Positions 31,350 through 43,226 of a stretch of DNA of 64,000 nucleotides are shown one piece after another. The number at the start of each line of letters is the position of its first letter. Within the stretch, counting starts at the first letter, position 1. The stretch comes from Zelonia costaricensis (Eukaryota; Euglenozoa; Kinetoplastea; Trypanosomatida; Trypanosomatidae), in the NCBI GenBank assembly GCA_030849075.1, contig JASAOO010003512.1:1-64000 (forward strand), written 5' to 3'. The notes below the pieces were generated by a model that saw only the letters and a list, made by a program, of their open reading frames with translations, made no database searches and was not told where the DNA came from. The position numbers and the translations under genes are program-made.

Positions 31350-34300
31350 TGCGACGGGTGCACGGCGGAAGAAGAAACCTGTAGAAGGCCGAGGCGAGGC
31401 GGCGGCGCGCGCGATGCTGCTGGACACGACAGCAGACGGTTGACCGCAGCGTGCGCGTTGCGCTGCGTGCGTGCCTGTGTTGAGGCGTGGTGCTCCCACA
31501 CACGGGGGAGGGGAGGGAGGGAGGGGGGGAAGCGTAAAGGAGGAGGAGGAGCACCCAGCCGCACCCACGCCCGTATACTCCTGAAAGTCGCGCGTCTGTG
31601 AGGCGCCGACTTCGTCCAAGTAATCGCAGCAGAGAGAGAGAGAGAAGGAAGCCAAAGAAGAACGCAAAACAAAAGATGAGGGGAAGGCGGAGATGAGAGA
31701 CGGGGGGATGAGGACAGCAGACACAAAGGCAGAATGCGACACGAGACAGGGGGCGGGGGGCGGGGCGGTGGCAACGGCGCGGGGAGAGGGAGGGGACGGT
31801 GCGTGCAGAGAGGTACAAGGGAAACAAACAAAAAAAAAAAGGACGAGAAGAGAAACAAAGTGAAGCAAGAGAGGACGTGAAACAGAGAGAGGACGACACC
31901 CGCGTGCCCAACGTCGAAACGGCCGGCTGCCTTGCCGGGGGCGTTTACGAAAAAAGCGCAAGACCCAAGGCACGCACACGTACACGCACACACCCAAACA
32001 CACAATTGAAGATGAGCACGCAAACGCACGTGCACTGCACGTACGGCAGTACGCGACGGTGGGCAGTGCACGCACTCTGACGCAGGAGGCGCACACACAC
32101 ACACACAAACACACAGATTGGGAGGGAGGGGGTGGGAAAACAAAAAACAACAGGAAAGACCAATACGACAGTCGCTGCACTTTCTGTTTTGCGAGACGCT
32201 TTCCCGTGGCGGCCACGTGAGCGCACACACACACACACACGTGAACGGGGCACGACCTGTGGGGATGGCGAGAATAAAATGTGGCCGAGGCTAACGCGCA
32301 CACGCGGTTGCCTGAGCGGAGCGCGATTGGGACCGCCCTCCTGCACCCGAGGCAAAGGCAAACGCACGAAGTCGCAGCGGAGGGAAAGGCAAGCAGTTAG
32401 CAGGGCGCAAGTAGCCGACCACAGCAGGGGGAGAACAAAACAAAAGAATCAGAGCAGAGATGCAGAGGCGAGGGATGGTAAGGGAGTGGTCGGAGGGGGG
32501 CGGGGAGGGGTACGGTGGTGCGGTGGTGAGGGTGCTGGCGAGACGACGCGGGAGTTGACCACACGACAAGGGGGGAAGGGGGCAAGGGGCGAGGGAAGCG
32601 GGAGGAGGGCGCGCAGCGGGAGAGGCTCGCACACGCGTCCTGCACACACCGGGCTTGGATGGGCGCGCGCTGGCCACGGCTGGAGAAGCGGCGGTGGTGC
32701 TGCTCCTCAGAAAGGCAGGACAAGGCAGAGCAGTGTCGGAGGCGGCGGACACGGAGGTGAAACAGAAGCGAGCGCGTGAGAGGCAAACAGGGAGAGAGAA
32801 GGATGCGCTGCAGTGACGGGGAGAACGTGGCGCTCACACGCAAGTGGCGAGGCAAGAGAGGGGAGCGAGCGACTGCGGCGTGTCCGAAAGTCGAGGCGAA
32901 GACAGACGCCACGATGGGGAGCCGGCGTATGTAAAAACACTGGTGGTAGCGGCAGTGTCGACTGGGTTCGAGAAGAAAACGAACCTTGTGTCGTGTCGGT
33001 AGTGTGCGCGGTGGGGGAAGAGGGCGGGGGGAAGGTGAGAAAGAGAGCACGCAGGGAGCGTGGCGGCGTCGGCGCGGTGCGATTTCACGACGAGCAATGA
33101 GGGGCGAGCGGAGTGCGGGGGCCCGTTGCTCGCCGCGTCGCTGTCGTGGCTCGTGCGTAAGAGGGACACACACACATACAGACACAGACACACACATACA
33201 CTACCGCGCACACAAGCAAACGCACGAGAGCACGCAGCCCACACGTGGACGACCGCGATAGCAAACCGGACCTCAAGTTTCACGCACAAGGGGAGTCAAG
33301 ATGGAGCCGCTTCGGGAGAAGGGAGCGGGACGCGCGCAGACGGCGAGACGCACACGGTCACACACGGTCACACACACACACAAGACGAAAACGCGCAAAG
33401 TGCCGAGTCGCGCTGCGCAGGCGTGAGCGAGAGCGAGAAAGAAGGAGAGCAGGTGGAAAGATGTGAACACACAGACACGCACTTCGGGGGAAGAGAGAGG
33501 AGTGGATGACGTGGGCGACAGAGGGGAACAGGGTAGAGGCGGGCAAGGGGAGGGGAGGAGGCGAAACTGAAAAGCTGGTTCACCAAAGCGGCTATTAGAA
33601 GAGAAACGGAGCAAGAACGGAAAACAAGGGGGGGACAAGAGATGCGCAGAGCAAACGAACAAAAAAAAGGTGCGCAGGTGGCAGCGGAGGGGGGGATGCC
33701 GTGCGGTGATGAGAGGGAGGGGGAAGGGGGGGGGCAAAAAAAACAGAAGACGGGGGACAGAGAACAGAAGTGGACACGGTACAATCAGCACCACACACAC
33801 GCCTACGCACGCACGTTCTAACAACGGGCGCCGGGGTTCACGCACGCACGACCTCGACCCGGCAGGGTCGGGGGTGGCGACAAGGGAGGGGAGAGGCGAT
33901 CCGGCTGGCTTTCGCGTCGTCGGTCAGGGGAGAAGAGAAAGAAAAAAAAAAGACACACCGAAAGAGAAGATACAAGGTCTTCACCTCGTGACAGTGCTTG
34001 GAAAGGGGGGGAGAGAGCGGTGGAGGAGGGAGTGGGGGGGACAAGAACAGAAGGGAACCGGTGTCTGGTGGACACGTGTGTGTGTGTGTGTGGTAGGGTG
34101 GGGAGGTGAGAAGGGAAGGCGACTTGGTGCGCAGGTGGTACACGATTAATGAGAACACACCACACAAGAAGTGGGAAGAGGAGGAGATAAAGAAGGAGAA
34201 TGCGCTGCTCAATGTCGCTCGCAGGCGAAAACGTTATCTTCTGTTTCCTTTTTTGTTGTTTTGTGGAAGCTCTCTTTGCCGCTGTGTGTGCCCGTGTGTG

Positions 34301-35869
34301 TTTGTGAAGATCGAGCGTGAATGAGTGAAGCAGACCACGTTCCTGGCGCACCAACGCGGTTGGAGCGCGTGCGCTGCTGACCTCGTGTGTGTGAAATCAC
34401 ACAAAAAAAAAAAGAAGAACGACGAAACGGGCGAGTGAGCGGGACGCTGAGAAGGCAACAGCACGAAAAACGAGGCGAAAAGGGGGGGGACAGCCAGCGC
34501 GGCTAGTTGAGAAGAGCAAGAAGAAGAACAGACGAGTTGAGTCACGCGGCAAAGTACCCGTAACTCCCTGTGAAGCCCTGGCGAATCACGCACAGTCCCG
34601 CAAATGGCGCCGTGACTGTGCGGTGAGAAGGGGAGAGGAGAGGTGATAAGGTGGGGCGAGTGGCTACCGGTTGACGTGGGTGGAGAAGAACAAGAAGAAG
34701 GAGAACGAGAATGACGGAACCGCCCGAAGCTGGGCTTCTGTGTGTGTGTGTGTGTATGTGCGTGTGTAGATGTGCCTGTGTGTATGTGTTGATGTGCGTT
34801 TCTCTACGTTTGATTGTTTGCTGGGTACTCGCTGGTGAGTGAAAGGTCGGCGCGACAGATGGTCGAGACCGTCTCCCCCCAACACGCACGGTGTGATGGA
34901 TACGATGTACTGCACAGGGCGGTGCCGGTGTGGCCGCGTCGTGCGGAGCAAACAACGGAGAGATGCGCAGAGTGAAGGCGAGGAGGCAGGCAGAGCGAGA
35001 GCGTCGAAATGGGACGGGAGGACGCGCAAGACTCACCGGAGAGAGCCAGGCGAAAGAAAAACCACACAAACACACACACAGACACAGACAGACAGACACG
35101 CAGCCAGCGAAACACCAGCCTGACCGTGCAGCGAAGCCGTGACCGTTCGACTTTGCCCAGACATACGCGGCGCTGCCCGTGGCGTATTGTATTGTGCTGT
35201 GACAGTTCCTTCCCTCCTATTGCTGTGTGTGTGTGCGTGTGAGTGTGTGCGCGCATCCGCATCAAGTTCGAAGGAGCGCGCCGCCGCTGCCGCTTTTGTT
35301 AGTTACGACGCGCGGTGAACTCGCCTGTGTCCTCTTTTCGCTGCATGCCACCCCTCACGAGGTGCACGATGTGTTGTGCTTTTTCTCTTGGTTGAATTCG
35401 TGAGACGACGGTGCCGTGAAGAGTCTCGCCCCCGAAGCAGGAAAACAAGCATGGCCGGAAACGGTGAAGCCAGCGGCGAGCTCCCCGGGAGGGCGGAGGG
35501 CAGAAGAGGCACGCCATAAACGAGCAGATGCGCCACACTCGTCGGCACAATGAACACACAAACACACCCCACACACACCATGAAAAACGTTCCTGAATAT
35601 GGAGAGGCAGCCTGGCCACCGCTCGCTCGCTCGCCTCCCTCCCTATTCCACAAGAAAAAAAAATTCTCACTCAGCCAGCGCGATGTCGCTCGGACGATGA
35701 TGCGACAATACCATGAAAGCAAACGCAAGGAGGCGGAATAGGAACGTGCGGCGGGTGGCGACGTCAGCGAGCTCCAGTCTTGATACAAGATACAGAGAGA
35801 GGGGCACGTGAGTCTCGCACACACACGCACACACACACAAACACAAACAGTCACACGACCTTTGATGCG
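31350..35869. other. Long intergenic region upstream of the kinase
   Basis: 4.5 kb without a gene. Almost all of the + strand is A/G-rich (pyrimidine-rich on -), with CA/GT arrays near 32090-32108, 32226-32240, 33167-33200, 34738-34754 and 35817-35840. A polypyrimidine tract on - at about 31550-31506 lies some 160 bases above the kinase ATG and is a likely trans-splice signal. Frames of up to 305 codons on - are low-complexity Ser/Pro/Leu or Cys/Val sequence and are rejected. Confidence 0.55.
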
Positions 35870-38800
35870 TCACGGGATGAATATGCGAAGCAGGCGCTCA
35901 AGTGCACTGGCGTCGCGACGGTGCTGCTGGTTGGCCAACAGCGCCTGCGACTCCATCAGCTCGTGCGTCGTGCGCCGCAGCGCCTCGTCGCGCATCATCT
36001 CCTTCTGAATGGTGCGCTCCGTCAGCTCCTGCAGAGCCAACGTCGCGTTGCTCTCGCGCTCGCGCAGCTCCTTGTTGCGCAGCTCCGTCTGTCGCAGCAC
36101 CGCCGCCCCCTGCTCCCGCTCCATGTTGATCGCATCGAGGAGGCGCCGCATCTTCTGCTTCTCCTCCTGCTCCCGTTGCAGCTGTGCCTCGAGCTCGCGC
36201 TGCTTCTCCTCCTGGATGTCAAGCTGATCCTTGTCAGCTTTGGCGAGGTCCTGGTAGCGGTCTGGCAGGTGGCAGCACGGCTCCAGCCCAAGCCCCTCCA
36301 TCTGGTGAATGAGTCGCGCGCTCATCGTGGCCATGTACTGCAGCATCGCGTTCTTCTCGAGCAGCATCTCGTCCTTCAGTCCGAGCTCCGTGTCCCGCTC
36401 CTCCAGCTGCTCCTCGAAGTCCGCCCGCTGCGTCGTCGGCGACGCCGCTGGGGTGGCGGCGGCCGGCTGCTTCGCCTGCAGCACGAGCAGCTCAACGAGC
36501 AGCTTGCGGTTGTGCACGCGCAGCTGCCGCAGCACCTTGGTGTACTCCTCCCGCGGCACCGTCTCCACGGGCTGCGTCGCCCCTGCGAGTGGCATTTCGG
36601 GCAACGCCTCGCCCACCGCCTGCAGCTGGCTCCGCAGCTCGAGGATGTGCGCGTGGTCGCGCTCGTACGCGGCTTTCGCCTTGCCAAGCTGCGCGTCGAG
36701 CTGGCCGATGAGGTCGTCCCGCACGTCGATCTCCTGCTCCTTCATCAGCAGCACCAGCGCCACTTCCGCGCTGCCGGCGGTGAGGAGCGACTCCTCGGCA
36801 TACTCGCCTGCGGGGGTGGCAGGGGCGTCGGCGTGCCCTGCAGCGGGCAGACCACGGCCCATGCCCGCGCCCACGCCATCCTCGCTCTCCTCCGTCGCGC
36901 AGCCAGGCGTACCCTGCACGAGAAGGCCGTGCAAGCTCAGCGTCCGCTCGAGCTGCTGGATGCGCTGCACGAGGCCGGCCCGGTCGCGGCTGCTGTCCGC
37001 CAGCTGCCCGTTGAGCTTCTGAATAATGCGCTTGTACGCCTTCTGCATGGCACGCGCACGCGGGCTGAGCTTGTCGCCGTCGGGCCCGCTGCTGCGCCGG
37101 CCCGCCTCGCGCGGCCCGCTCCCGACTCCAGCCAGCTCGGACATGTCGATGTCGTCGTCGCCGTCGGCCAGCGCGCGCTTCAGCGCCTCGGGGCCGTCGA
37201 GCAGGTTGCGGCGCCGCGCAATCGCCTCGCGCACGCGTGCCTCGTTGACCCGCTTCACCTCCGCCTGCAGCTCGTCGCGCTGACTACGTAGCTCGTCGAT
37301 GTCGCTTTGCATAAGCAGCCGTAGACTCTCCAGCTCCTCGGGATCGACAAGCTCGGCACGCTTCTCGCGCAGGGACTGCAGCTCCTCGTTCGACTCGGTG
37401 ATCTCGACGCCGGTCTGCACGAGCATCTCATGCAGCCGCTCCGCCTCCTGCTGCAGACGCGACACCTCGTCCATGCGGTCGTGCGCCAGCATCGACGCCC
37501 GGTCGAGCTGAGTTCGCAGGTCAATGACCTTGTTGTAGTTGCGCTCCACCTCGCTCTGCAGCCGCGCCCGCATCTCCTCGACCTGCGCGACATCGAGGTA
37601 CGTCTCGGGAAAGTCGATGTCGGTCTGCACCTTTCCGCCCAGCGCCCGCACCTGCCCCGCTAGCGTGTCGATCGTCGCGTGCAAGCGGGCCGTGTCGTTC
37701 GCGCGTGAGGCGAGAATGGCGTCCTTCTCGGCGAGCTGCTGCAGCGCGCGCACGAGGTCTTCGTTGGTGCCGCCACGCGCGCTATCGAGCTTCTGCTGGA
37801 ACTCCTCGACCAGCCGCTCCCGCGCCAGCTTCATCTCCATCAGGCTCTTCGCCTCCTGGTGCTTCTGCTCCTTGATGAACTGCGTGATCTCCTTAGAGTG
37901 GATCTCGTCCTGGTAGCCGATCTCCTCCTGCTGCTGGTCTTGCAGGTTCTCGATCTCGGCCTGGTAGACCTCCTTGAGGTTGCGGATCTGCTGCTCACTC
38001 GCCCCGGCGGCCGTCAGCGTCTGCAGCTCCGTCGCGAAGCGCTCCTCGAGGTCGCCACGATCGCGCTGGTAGCGCTCCAGCAGCGCCTGCCGCTCCGCGT
38101 CGCGGCTGGCGATCTGCACCTCCAGCGAGCTGATTCGCTGGTCGCGCTCGCTGAGCAGGCCCATGAGCTTCTTCGACAGCTTCACGTAGTCCACCGTAAC
38201 AGACACCTTCGCCTCGACCTTGACCGCCATCGCGCGCAGCCCGAACTGAAGCGTGTTCGTCGTCTCATACAGGTGCTCGCTGCTGGGGCCGACGGTGAGG
38301 ATGATGGAGGTGCGGCTGCGGCCGCCGATGGAGTCTTGCAGGATGCGGGTCAGCTTCGCGTTGCGCCACGGGATGTGCTTGGTGCCCGCGGAGAGCGAGC
38401 TGACGACGTGGCCGAGCGCCAGCAGGGAGGCGTTGATCGTCTTCGCCTCGTCCTTGCGGATCGGGTCGGCGCTGGTGATGCCCGTCTTGCTGAACCGCTC
38501 GTAGCCGGCAAGGTCGATGAAGGTGACCTTTCCGCGCAGCTTGCCCTTGCGGAGGTCCTCGGGGTCCTCGGAGGTGATGTAGACGACCATTGCCGTGTGC
38601 CCGCGGCTCGACTCGGCGTTCATCGCCGTCGACCCGACGACGCGGCGGGCGTTGCCCTCGTTGTAGAACCGCATGAAGTCCTTCGAGGTGGCCAGCACGT
38701 GCGAGGTGCACCCCGTCAGCGAGACCCCGGTCAGCTCGTCGTGATGAATCTCAACCCGGTCCTTGCCCTCGTTCGCCATGAGGTCGCCGAGGTGGTCACG

Positions 38801-39466
38801 GTAGATCTGCACAAACTGCCCTGTCACGGCGTACGTGCGAGTTGGGTCGCGCGCCGCCTCGGCGGTGATCTTGTCGAAGATGTACTGGGCGGCGCGCGGA
38901 ATGATGCCGAGCTGCTGCGGGTCTGTGTTGCACATCGTAAACGACTTGCCCGTGCCGGTCTGGCCGTAGCACATGAGTGCGGAGCAGAAGCCGTTGAAGG
39001 CGTGGTCGATGCACGGAATGGCGACCGTCTCGAACACCTCCGCTTGCTCAGCGTGCGGGTCGAAGGTGCCGTCGAAGTCGTAGTGCCGCTCGTCCTTCAC
39101 CACGACCCGCTTGTCCTCCAGCGTGACCAGCGCGTGGCCGCCCTCCTTGTAGTCCTTGCGAATCGTGGGGCGCAGTCGGCAGTACACGAGGCAGCGCGAC
39201 AGGGCCTCGCCGTCCTCGCCGCCGTCCCCGGCACCACCGCTGGCCGCCGTGGCGGACCCTTTTGCCGTCGACTTCTTCGACCGCTTCTTCGCCTTGGCAC
39301 CCGCTGGCGACGCGGCCGATGGCGAGGCCGCCGCGTTGGCGGTGGAGACGCACGCGACGTCGTCGTCGTCGTCGCCGGCCGCGACATCGGCAGAGCGCAG
39401 CGGCGCCTCGTCGTCCTCGTCCGGCACGCCGGTGCTCGAGGCGCTCTCGTCGTGTGGTGAACTCAT
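35870..39466 (-). CDS. Kinesin with N-terminal motor and long coiled-coil stalk
   Basis: A 1198-residue protein from the ATG at 39466. An acidic, Ala/Lys-rich disordered stretch (1-90) precedes the motor (about 92-440). The motor has the P-loop GQTGTGKSFTM at about 167-177, switch I SSRGHT at about 284-289 (usually SSRSH) and switch II DLAGYE at about 317-322 (usually DLAGSE), then the NTLQFGLRA end of the motor. From about 445 the protein is nearly all heptad-rich coiled coil with Gln/Glu/Arg, interrupted by Pro/Gly-rich breaks near 775-830 and 860-900. Known role: plus-end-directed ATP-driven microtubule movement for N-terminal motors. No cargo domain is recognised and I cannot place it in a numbered family; trypanosomatids have many lineage-specific kinesins. 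Confidence 0.93.
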   Translation of the reverse strand: MSSPHDESASSTGVPDEDDEAPLRSADVAAGDDDDDVACVSTANAAASPSAASPAGAKAKKRSKKSTAKGSATAASGGAGDGGEDGEALSRCLVYCRLRPTIRKDYKEGGHALVTLEDKRVVVKDERHYDFDGTFDPHAEQAEVFETVAIPCIDHAFNGFCSALMCYGQTGTGKSFTMCNTDPQQLGIIPRAAQYIFDKITAEAARDPTRTYAVTGQFVQIYRDHLGDLMANEGKDRVEIHHDELTGVSLTGCTSHVLATSKDFMRFYNEGNARRVVGSTAMNAESSRGHTAMVVYITSEDPEDLRKGKLRGKVTFIDLAGYERFSKTGITSADPIRKDEAKTINASLLALGHVVSSLSAGTKHIPWRNAKLTRILQDSIGGRSRTSIILTVGPSSEHLYETTNTLQFGLRAMAVKVEAKVSVTVDYVKLSKKLMGLLSERDQRISSLEVQIASRDAERQALLERYQRDRGDLEERFATELQTLTAAGASEQQIRNLKEVYQAEIENLQDQQQEEIGYQDEIHSKEITQFIKEQKHQEAKSLMEMKLARERLVEEFQQKLDSARGGTNEDLVRALQQLAEKDAILASRANDTARLHATIDTLAGQVRALGGKVQTDIDFPETYLDVAQVEEMRARLQSEVERNYNKVIDLRTQLDRASMLAHDRMDEVSRLQQEAERLHEMLVQTGVEITESNEELQSLREKRAELVDPEELESLRLLMQSDIDELRSQRDELQAEVKRVNEARVREAIARRRNLLDGPEALKRALADGDDDIDMSELAGVGSGPREAGRRSSGPDGDKLSPRARAMQKAYKRIIQKLNGQLADSSRDRAGLVQRIQQLERTLSLHGLLVQGTPGCATEESEDGVGAGMGRGLPAAGHADAPATPAGEYAEESLLTAGSAEVALVLLMKEQEIDVRDDLIGQLDAQLGKAKAAYERDHAHILELRSQLQAVGEALPEMPLAGATQPVETVPREEYTKVLRQLRVHNRKLLVELLVLQAKQPAAATPAASPTTQRADFEEQLEERDTELGLKDEMLLEKNAMLQYMATMSARLIHQMEGLGLEPCCHLPDRYQDLAKADKDQLDIQEEKQRELEAQLQREQEEKQKMRRLLDAINMEREQGAAVLRQTELRNKELRERESNATLALQELTERTIQKEMMRDEALRRTTHELMESQALLANQQHRRDASALERLLRIFIP

Positions 39467-40758
39467 AACTCGCCGCGCAGGTGCTTTGCGGTGTGGGATA
39501 CAAGGTGACACGAAGGTGCACACGCACTAATTGAGGGCGTCGACGTCGGTGAGCGCGAAGCCAAAACGCTCAGGTGTGGAGAAAGCAGGGGCGCGCTCGG
39601 CGGAAGGCGTCGTGGAGAGGGGCAGGGGGGAGGGAGGACGGGGGGGGGGGGGGTTGACACCGGGGTGCAGCGGTGCGGCAACGCGCGCACGGGTCGGGGG
39701 ATGCGAGGCGCCGGTCCAGGCGCACGGCACGCGGGAACTACAGCAATGAACCAATCCTGCAACGAAAAGAGCAGCAGCAGCAGCGGATGTGAACTCACCA
39801 GCAGACACGCACACTGACCGAGAGAGACGGACCGAATAGACAGGGGACAGAGTATGAAGTGTGCGTGGGTATGTCTAGGTGCATGTAACAGGGGGGGGGA
39901 CAATGAGCACGCAGGCAGCCTCTGACGCAGCAGGCGGACACCGCGCACGGAGTAGCTTCGAGAGCGCTCGTCCGTTGTTGTGGGTAGCCGCCTGCGAAGA
40001 GCGCAAGACAAGCGCAGAAACAAAGGGTGGGGGCTAAGGAGAGGGAGAGTCCAAGTAAGTGCAAGAGGAGGGGAGGTCGACGAGGACGGAGGAACACGAA
40101 TACACACAGACGCGAGGCAGCGATGCGAGACGGGCCCACGATGGCACCCGGGTTCGTCGGTTGGAAAACTGAAGAAAAGAAAGATGTCGGAGAAAGTCGG
40201 TGGCGTGTTACGCCTTGGCTCCCCGACGTGCCAACCTGCGCGTGTACGTGCGGAAAAAAAAAGAAGAATGACACCGTGTTGGTGCGTCTCGAGCGGAGAC
40301 CGTTCGCGTGGTGTGTGGCTGCTGCTTGGGGTTGGCAGAAGGGTGGCGTCAACCGAGGAGGCGAAAACAAGCGGCACAGTTGGAGGAGGAAAGGTGATTG
40401 GATGGAGAGGTCGCGCAGCGTCGAGTAGGACACACGCTGTAGCACAAAAAGACACGAAGCAGAATCTGATACGTCCGCTTTTTGTTTTTCTTCGTGTATG
40501 CGTCTCACAGCTGTGCAGGCGGTTGCTGCGGTTGTTGCCGCCTGCGCCACCGTGCGCAACGCCCACTAGGCTTCATGTGCTTAGTGTCAGCCCTTGAGCG
40601 CCTCGGTTTGCGCGCATCGGCGGACACTTAGATTTCCTCTTTTCGAGCGCTGTAGGTTGTGACATGACGTGGCCGTGTGCGACTGTGCTTGCGCGGCACG
40701 CTTCCAACCCGCTAGACACGCGCACTCGGCCAGATCCGGTGTGTGTCTCGCCGCTCCC
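39467..40758. other. Intergenic between Trm10 and kinesin genes
   Basis: No gene seen. On the - strand a C/T-rich tract at about 39652-39609, followed by AG near 39600, is a plausible splice acceptor for the kinesin. A G14-like run lies at 39641-39654 and another at 39891-39899. Confidence 0.55.
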
Positions 40759-41820
40759 TCACACCTCCGGTGCCTCCTCGCTAGGCGACGCGCTGCGGCG
40801 CCCCATATCCAGCGCATCGCCTCCGTCGTCCTCGCCCGTCTCCACGTCAGAGGCGTCGCCGCTCTGACGGCCCCGCTTGCGGCGCCCCTTCTCGATCTGC
40901 TGGGTGCGGCGCGTGGGTAGCGCCGCGTCGATGGCCTTGGCCCAGTCCGGCGTGCCGGTGGCGCGCAGGCGCTCGTACGCGATGAGGACGTCGACGACGT
41001 GGTTGATGGTGAGCACCTTGCGCCGGTTACCCAGCTCCACACTCTCCTTGATGGGCAGGCGCGCCGCCCGCACCCCATGCCGCTGCGCCGCTGCGTAGCT
41101 GAGCCCCTTGTGCGCGTTGTGGTCCACGAACGCGCCAATGATGTACACCGTGTCCGGCTCAATGCTCGCCAGCACCTCCGGCGCGTCGGCCGTGAGGAAG
41201 ACCACCTGGCTGGGGGCGAAGAGTTCACTCCAGTGCTGGCTTGCGGCCACGACAGGCGGGAAGCGCCGAAAGCCCTCGAAGTCGCTGAGCGCCGTCAGCA
41301 CTTCCGCCTGCGCCGCGGCTTCGTGCGCGGTGTCGCCCGCCTCCGTGCCGGTCAGCGAGGTGATGGCCGGGCGGAACGGGAAGCCGGCGGTGCGCAGGGC
41401 GCTGTAGCTGAACTTGACCTGCGAGACGGTGCTCTTCGTGTTCGCCACGGTCATGCACCAGGCAAAGCTGAGGTCGAAGACGAGCGTTGGCACGTGGGGG
41501 TCTGCCAGCTGCGTCTCGCACCGCTGCAGCAGCGCGGCATCCGCCTCGCGGCGGCGTTCATGCAAGGCGGCAGCTGCGGCCCGCCGCGCCTCCTGCTCCG
41601 CGGGGGACAGGGTGTCCCACTCGGACTGTTGCGCCCTCTGCCGATCCGCAGCGGCGGCCCTCTTCCGCTCCTTCTTCTCCGCCTTCTTCTTTCGCCAGAA
41701 CTCGTGCTTCTCCTCCTCTGTCCAGGCCTTGCGCTCGCGGCGGTGCTCGGGTGGCGTGTCGTGCGTCGCTGCGGGCGCACTCAGCGCGGCAGCGGCAGGC
41801 GATGACGACGCGCTCGACAT
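40759..41820 (-). CDS. TRM10: Trm10-type tRNA (purine-9-N1) methyltransferase
   Basis: A 353-residue protein from the ATG at 41820. A basic and Ala-rich N-terminus (WTEEEKHEFWRKKKAEKKERK at about 32-52) is typical of Trm10 proteins. The SPOUT catalytic domain runs from about 108 to 295: TLVFDLSFAWCM near 112-123, QVVFLTADAPEVL near 206-218, DTVYIIGAFVDHNAHKGLSYAAAQ at about 222-245 and RLPIKESVELGNRRKVLTINHVVDVLI at about 251-278. The last two blocks form the AdoMet-binding knot. A Lys/Arg stretch and an acidic tail end the protein. Known role: m1G or m1A at tRNA position 9. Whether this member is nuclear/cytosolic or mitochondrial, and G- or A-specific, cannot be told. Confidence 0.9.
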   Translation of the reverse strand: MSSASSSPAAAALSAPAATHDTPPEHRRERKAWTEEEKHEFWRKKKAEKKERKRAAAADRQRAQQSEWDTLSPAEQEARRAAAAALHERRREADAALLQRCETQLADPHVPTLVFDLSFAWCMTVANTKSTVSQVKFSYSALRTAGFPFRPAITSLTGTEAGDTAHEAAAQAEVLTALSDFEGFRRFPPVVAASQHWSELFAPSQVVFLTADAPEVLASIEPDTVYIIGAFVDHNAHKGLSYAAAQRHGVRAARLPIKESVELGNRRKVLTINHVVDVLIAYERLRATGTPDWAKAIDAALPTRRTQQIEKGRRKRGRQSGDASDVETGEDDGGDALDMGRRSASPSEEAPEV

Positions 41821-43226
41821 GCGCCAGAGAGGGGGGGAGGCAAGCGCAGGAAAAGGGGAAATTTTGGATGGAGAAATGTGCGAGCGGGGAAGGGTGAGTG
41901 AGGAGGGGGGCTCGATGAGAAGCGGGCGCCTGAGCAAGGCGGGAGAGATGTGTGCGTGCGACGTGCGGATCGCTCGTGTTGTGGACAGAGCGCCGGGCTG
42001 GAGTTGAAGTGGGCTGCGTGGAGGAGGAGGAGGAAGAGGCGAGACGATGCACACACAGAAATTAGTATCGCGCAGCAGAGATGGCGTCTGGGGTTGGGTG
42101 GTGGGGAGCGTATACGAGCGTGGAGGACGGCAATATGGCTTGCACGTTGCGCCGGACGGACAACGGCCGGCCGCACTGTCCAAGAAGAAGCGCCAGCTCC
42201 CCTCGCCAACATCACTACGCGGAAAACGAGAAGCTGTATGGTCAACTCAGCGCGGCGTCCAGTAGACCCCATCTCGAGTGGCGGAAGCCTAACACGACGC
42301 TTTCTTCTTGCTCACTACTTTTCTTTGCTCCCGCACTACAGCATAGATGCCAAATATGCGCGCGCGGCACCTGCGGTGCTCACCCAACGTGTTGAGAGTC
42401 TTGTTGGCCGCTGCGAGTGGACAAGTCGAGACACACACAGAGACACAGACACTCCCCCCCCCCCCCCACGCACACGCACACTGCAGTCGGCAGATCGGGT
42501 TAAGGACTTCTGTCGGGAGGGTCGGCTCGATACGAATTGGGAAGAGCGTAGGAACAGGGTGGCGCCGAGGCATCGCACGGCACACTCAAGAAAAAGGGGC
42601 GACTCAAGAAATCAACGAGAACGAGAGGGCGGGAGAGGGAGGGAGGAAGTCTGCCTTCTGGTGGCTTCTCAGGGCCACCGTCCCGCAGCCGCAAGAGCAC
42701 GCCGACTTCACTCGTTTCAAATCAAGACGTGACCCCGCCCAGTGGCTGCACGCGTACACGAACAAACACACATCCACACACACACACACACGCTTACGCG
42801 CAAGGACGATGAAGTTGCACCCGCATCCACACGAGGGCCGCTTCGATGGAGCCTCTCAACCAAGTGCAGAGATACGTGATACACCGTTGCACCCTCTTTT
42901 CGTTGCCCATGCGGTGCCTCAGTGACAAGAAAACAAGAACCACAGAGGAGATTCTTAAATAGCACGTTACCCAAGCACGCCGCAAGGACGCGTGAGGCGG
43001 TGCGTGGCAGAGCGCCACGTCCGTGCGCACCCGCATCCTCACAGAGAGAGAGAGCGAGAGAGGGAGAAGGAAGGTTCGTGGCTGCTGCTTCTGCTCCTGC
43101 TTTTCTGGCTGCTCCTGCGCCAGCGCGTCGATCGCGTTGTCGCCACCTCGGCTGCTCGGTAGTGATGGATTGTTGTCTTCTCCTTTTTTGCCGCCGCGCC
43201 GCGGCAGGCCCACGCGCGTGCCCGGC
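41821..43226. other. Intergenic between Trm10 and homoserine kinase
   Basis: No gene seen. It contains a C run at 42454-42467, (CA)n at about 42773-42790 and mixed low-complexity sequence. The long frames on both strands are shadows or low in complexity. Confidence 0.55.

Noticed and set aside
31350..32303. N-terminal extension of the kinase frame (about 318 codons)
   Set aside because: Low-complexity Cys/Val/Ser/Pro sequence derived from GT arrays and C/T tracts; the plausible protein starts at the Met at 31349, 120 residues before the signal-anchor helix.
32963..32985. Six-base inverted repeat GGTTCG...CGAACC
   Set aside because: Too short to be meaningful in 64 kb and not followed by a T run.
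35780..37291. 503-codon open frame on +
   Set aside because: Antisense shadow of the kinesin coiled coil, full of Leu/Arg/His from the complementary strand.
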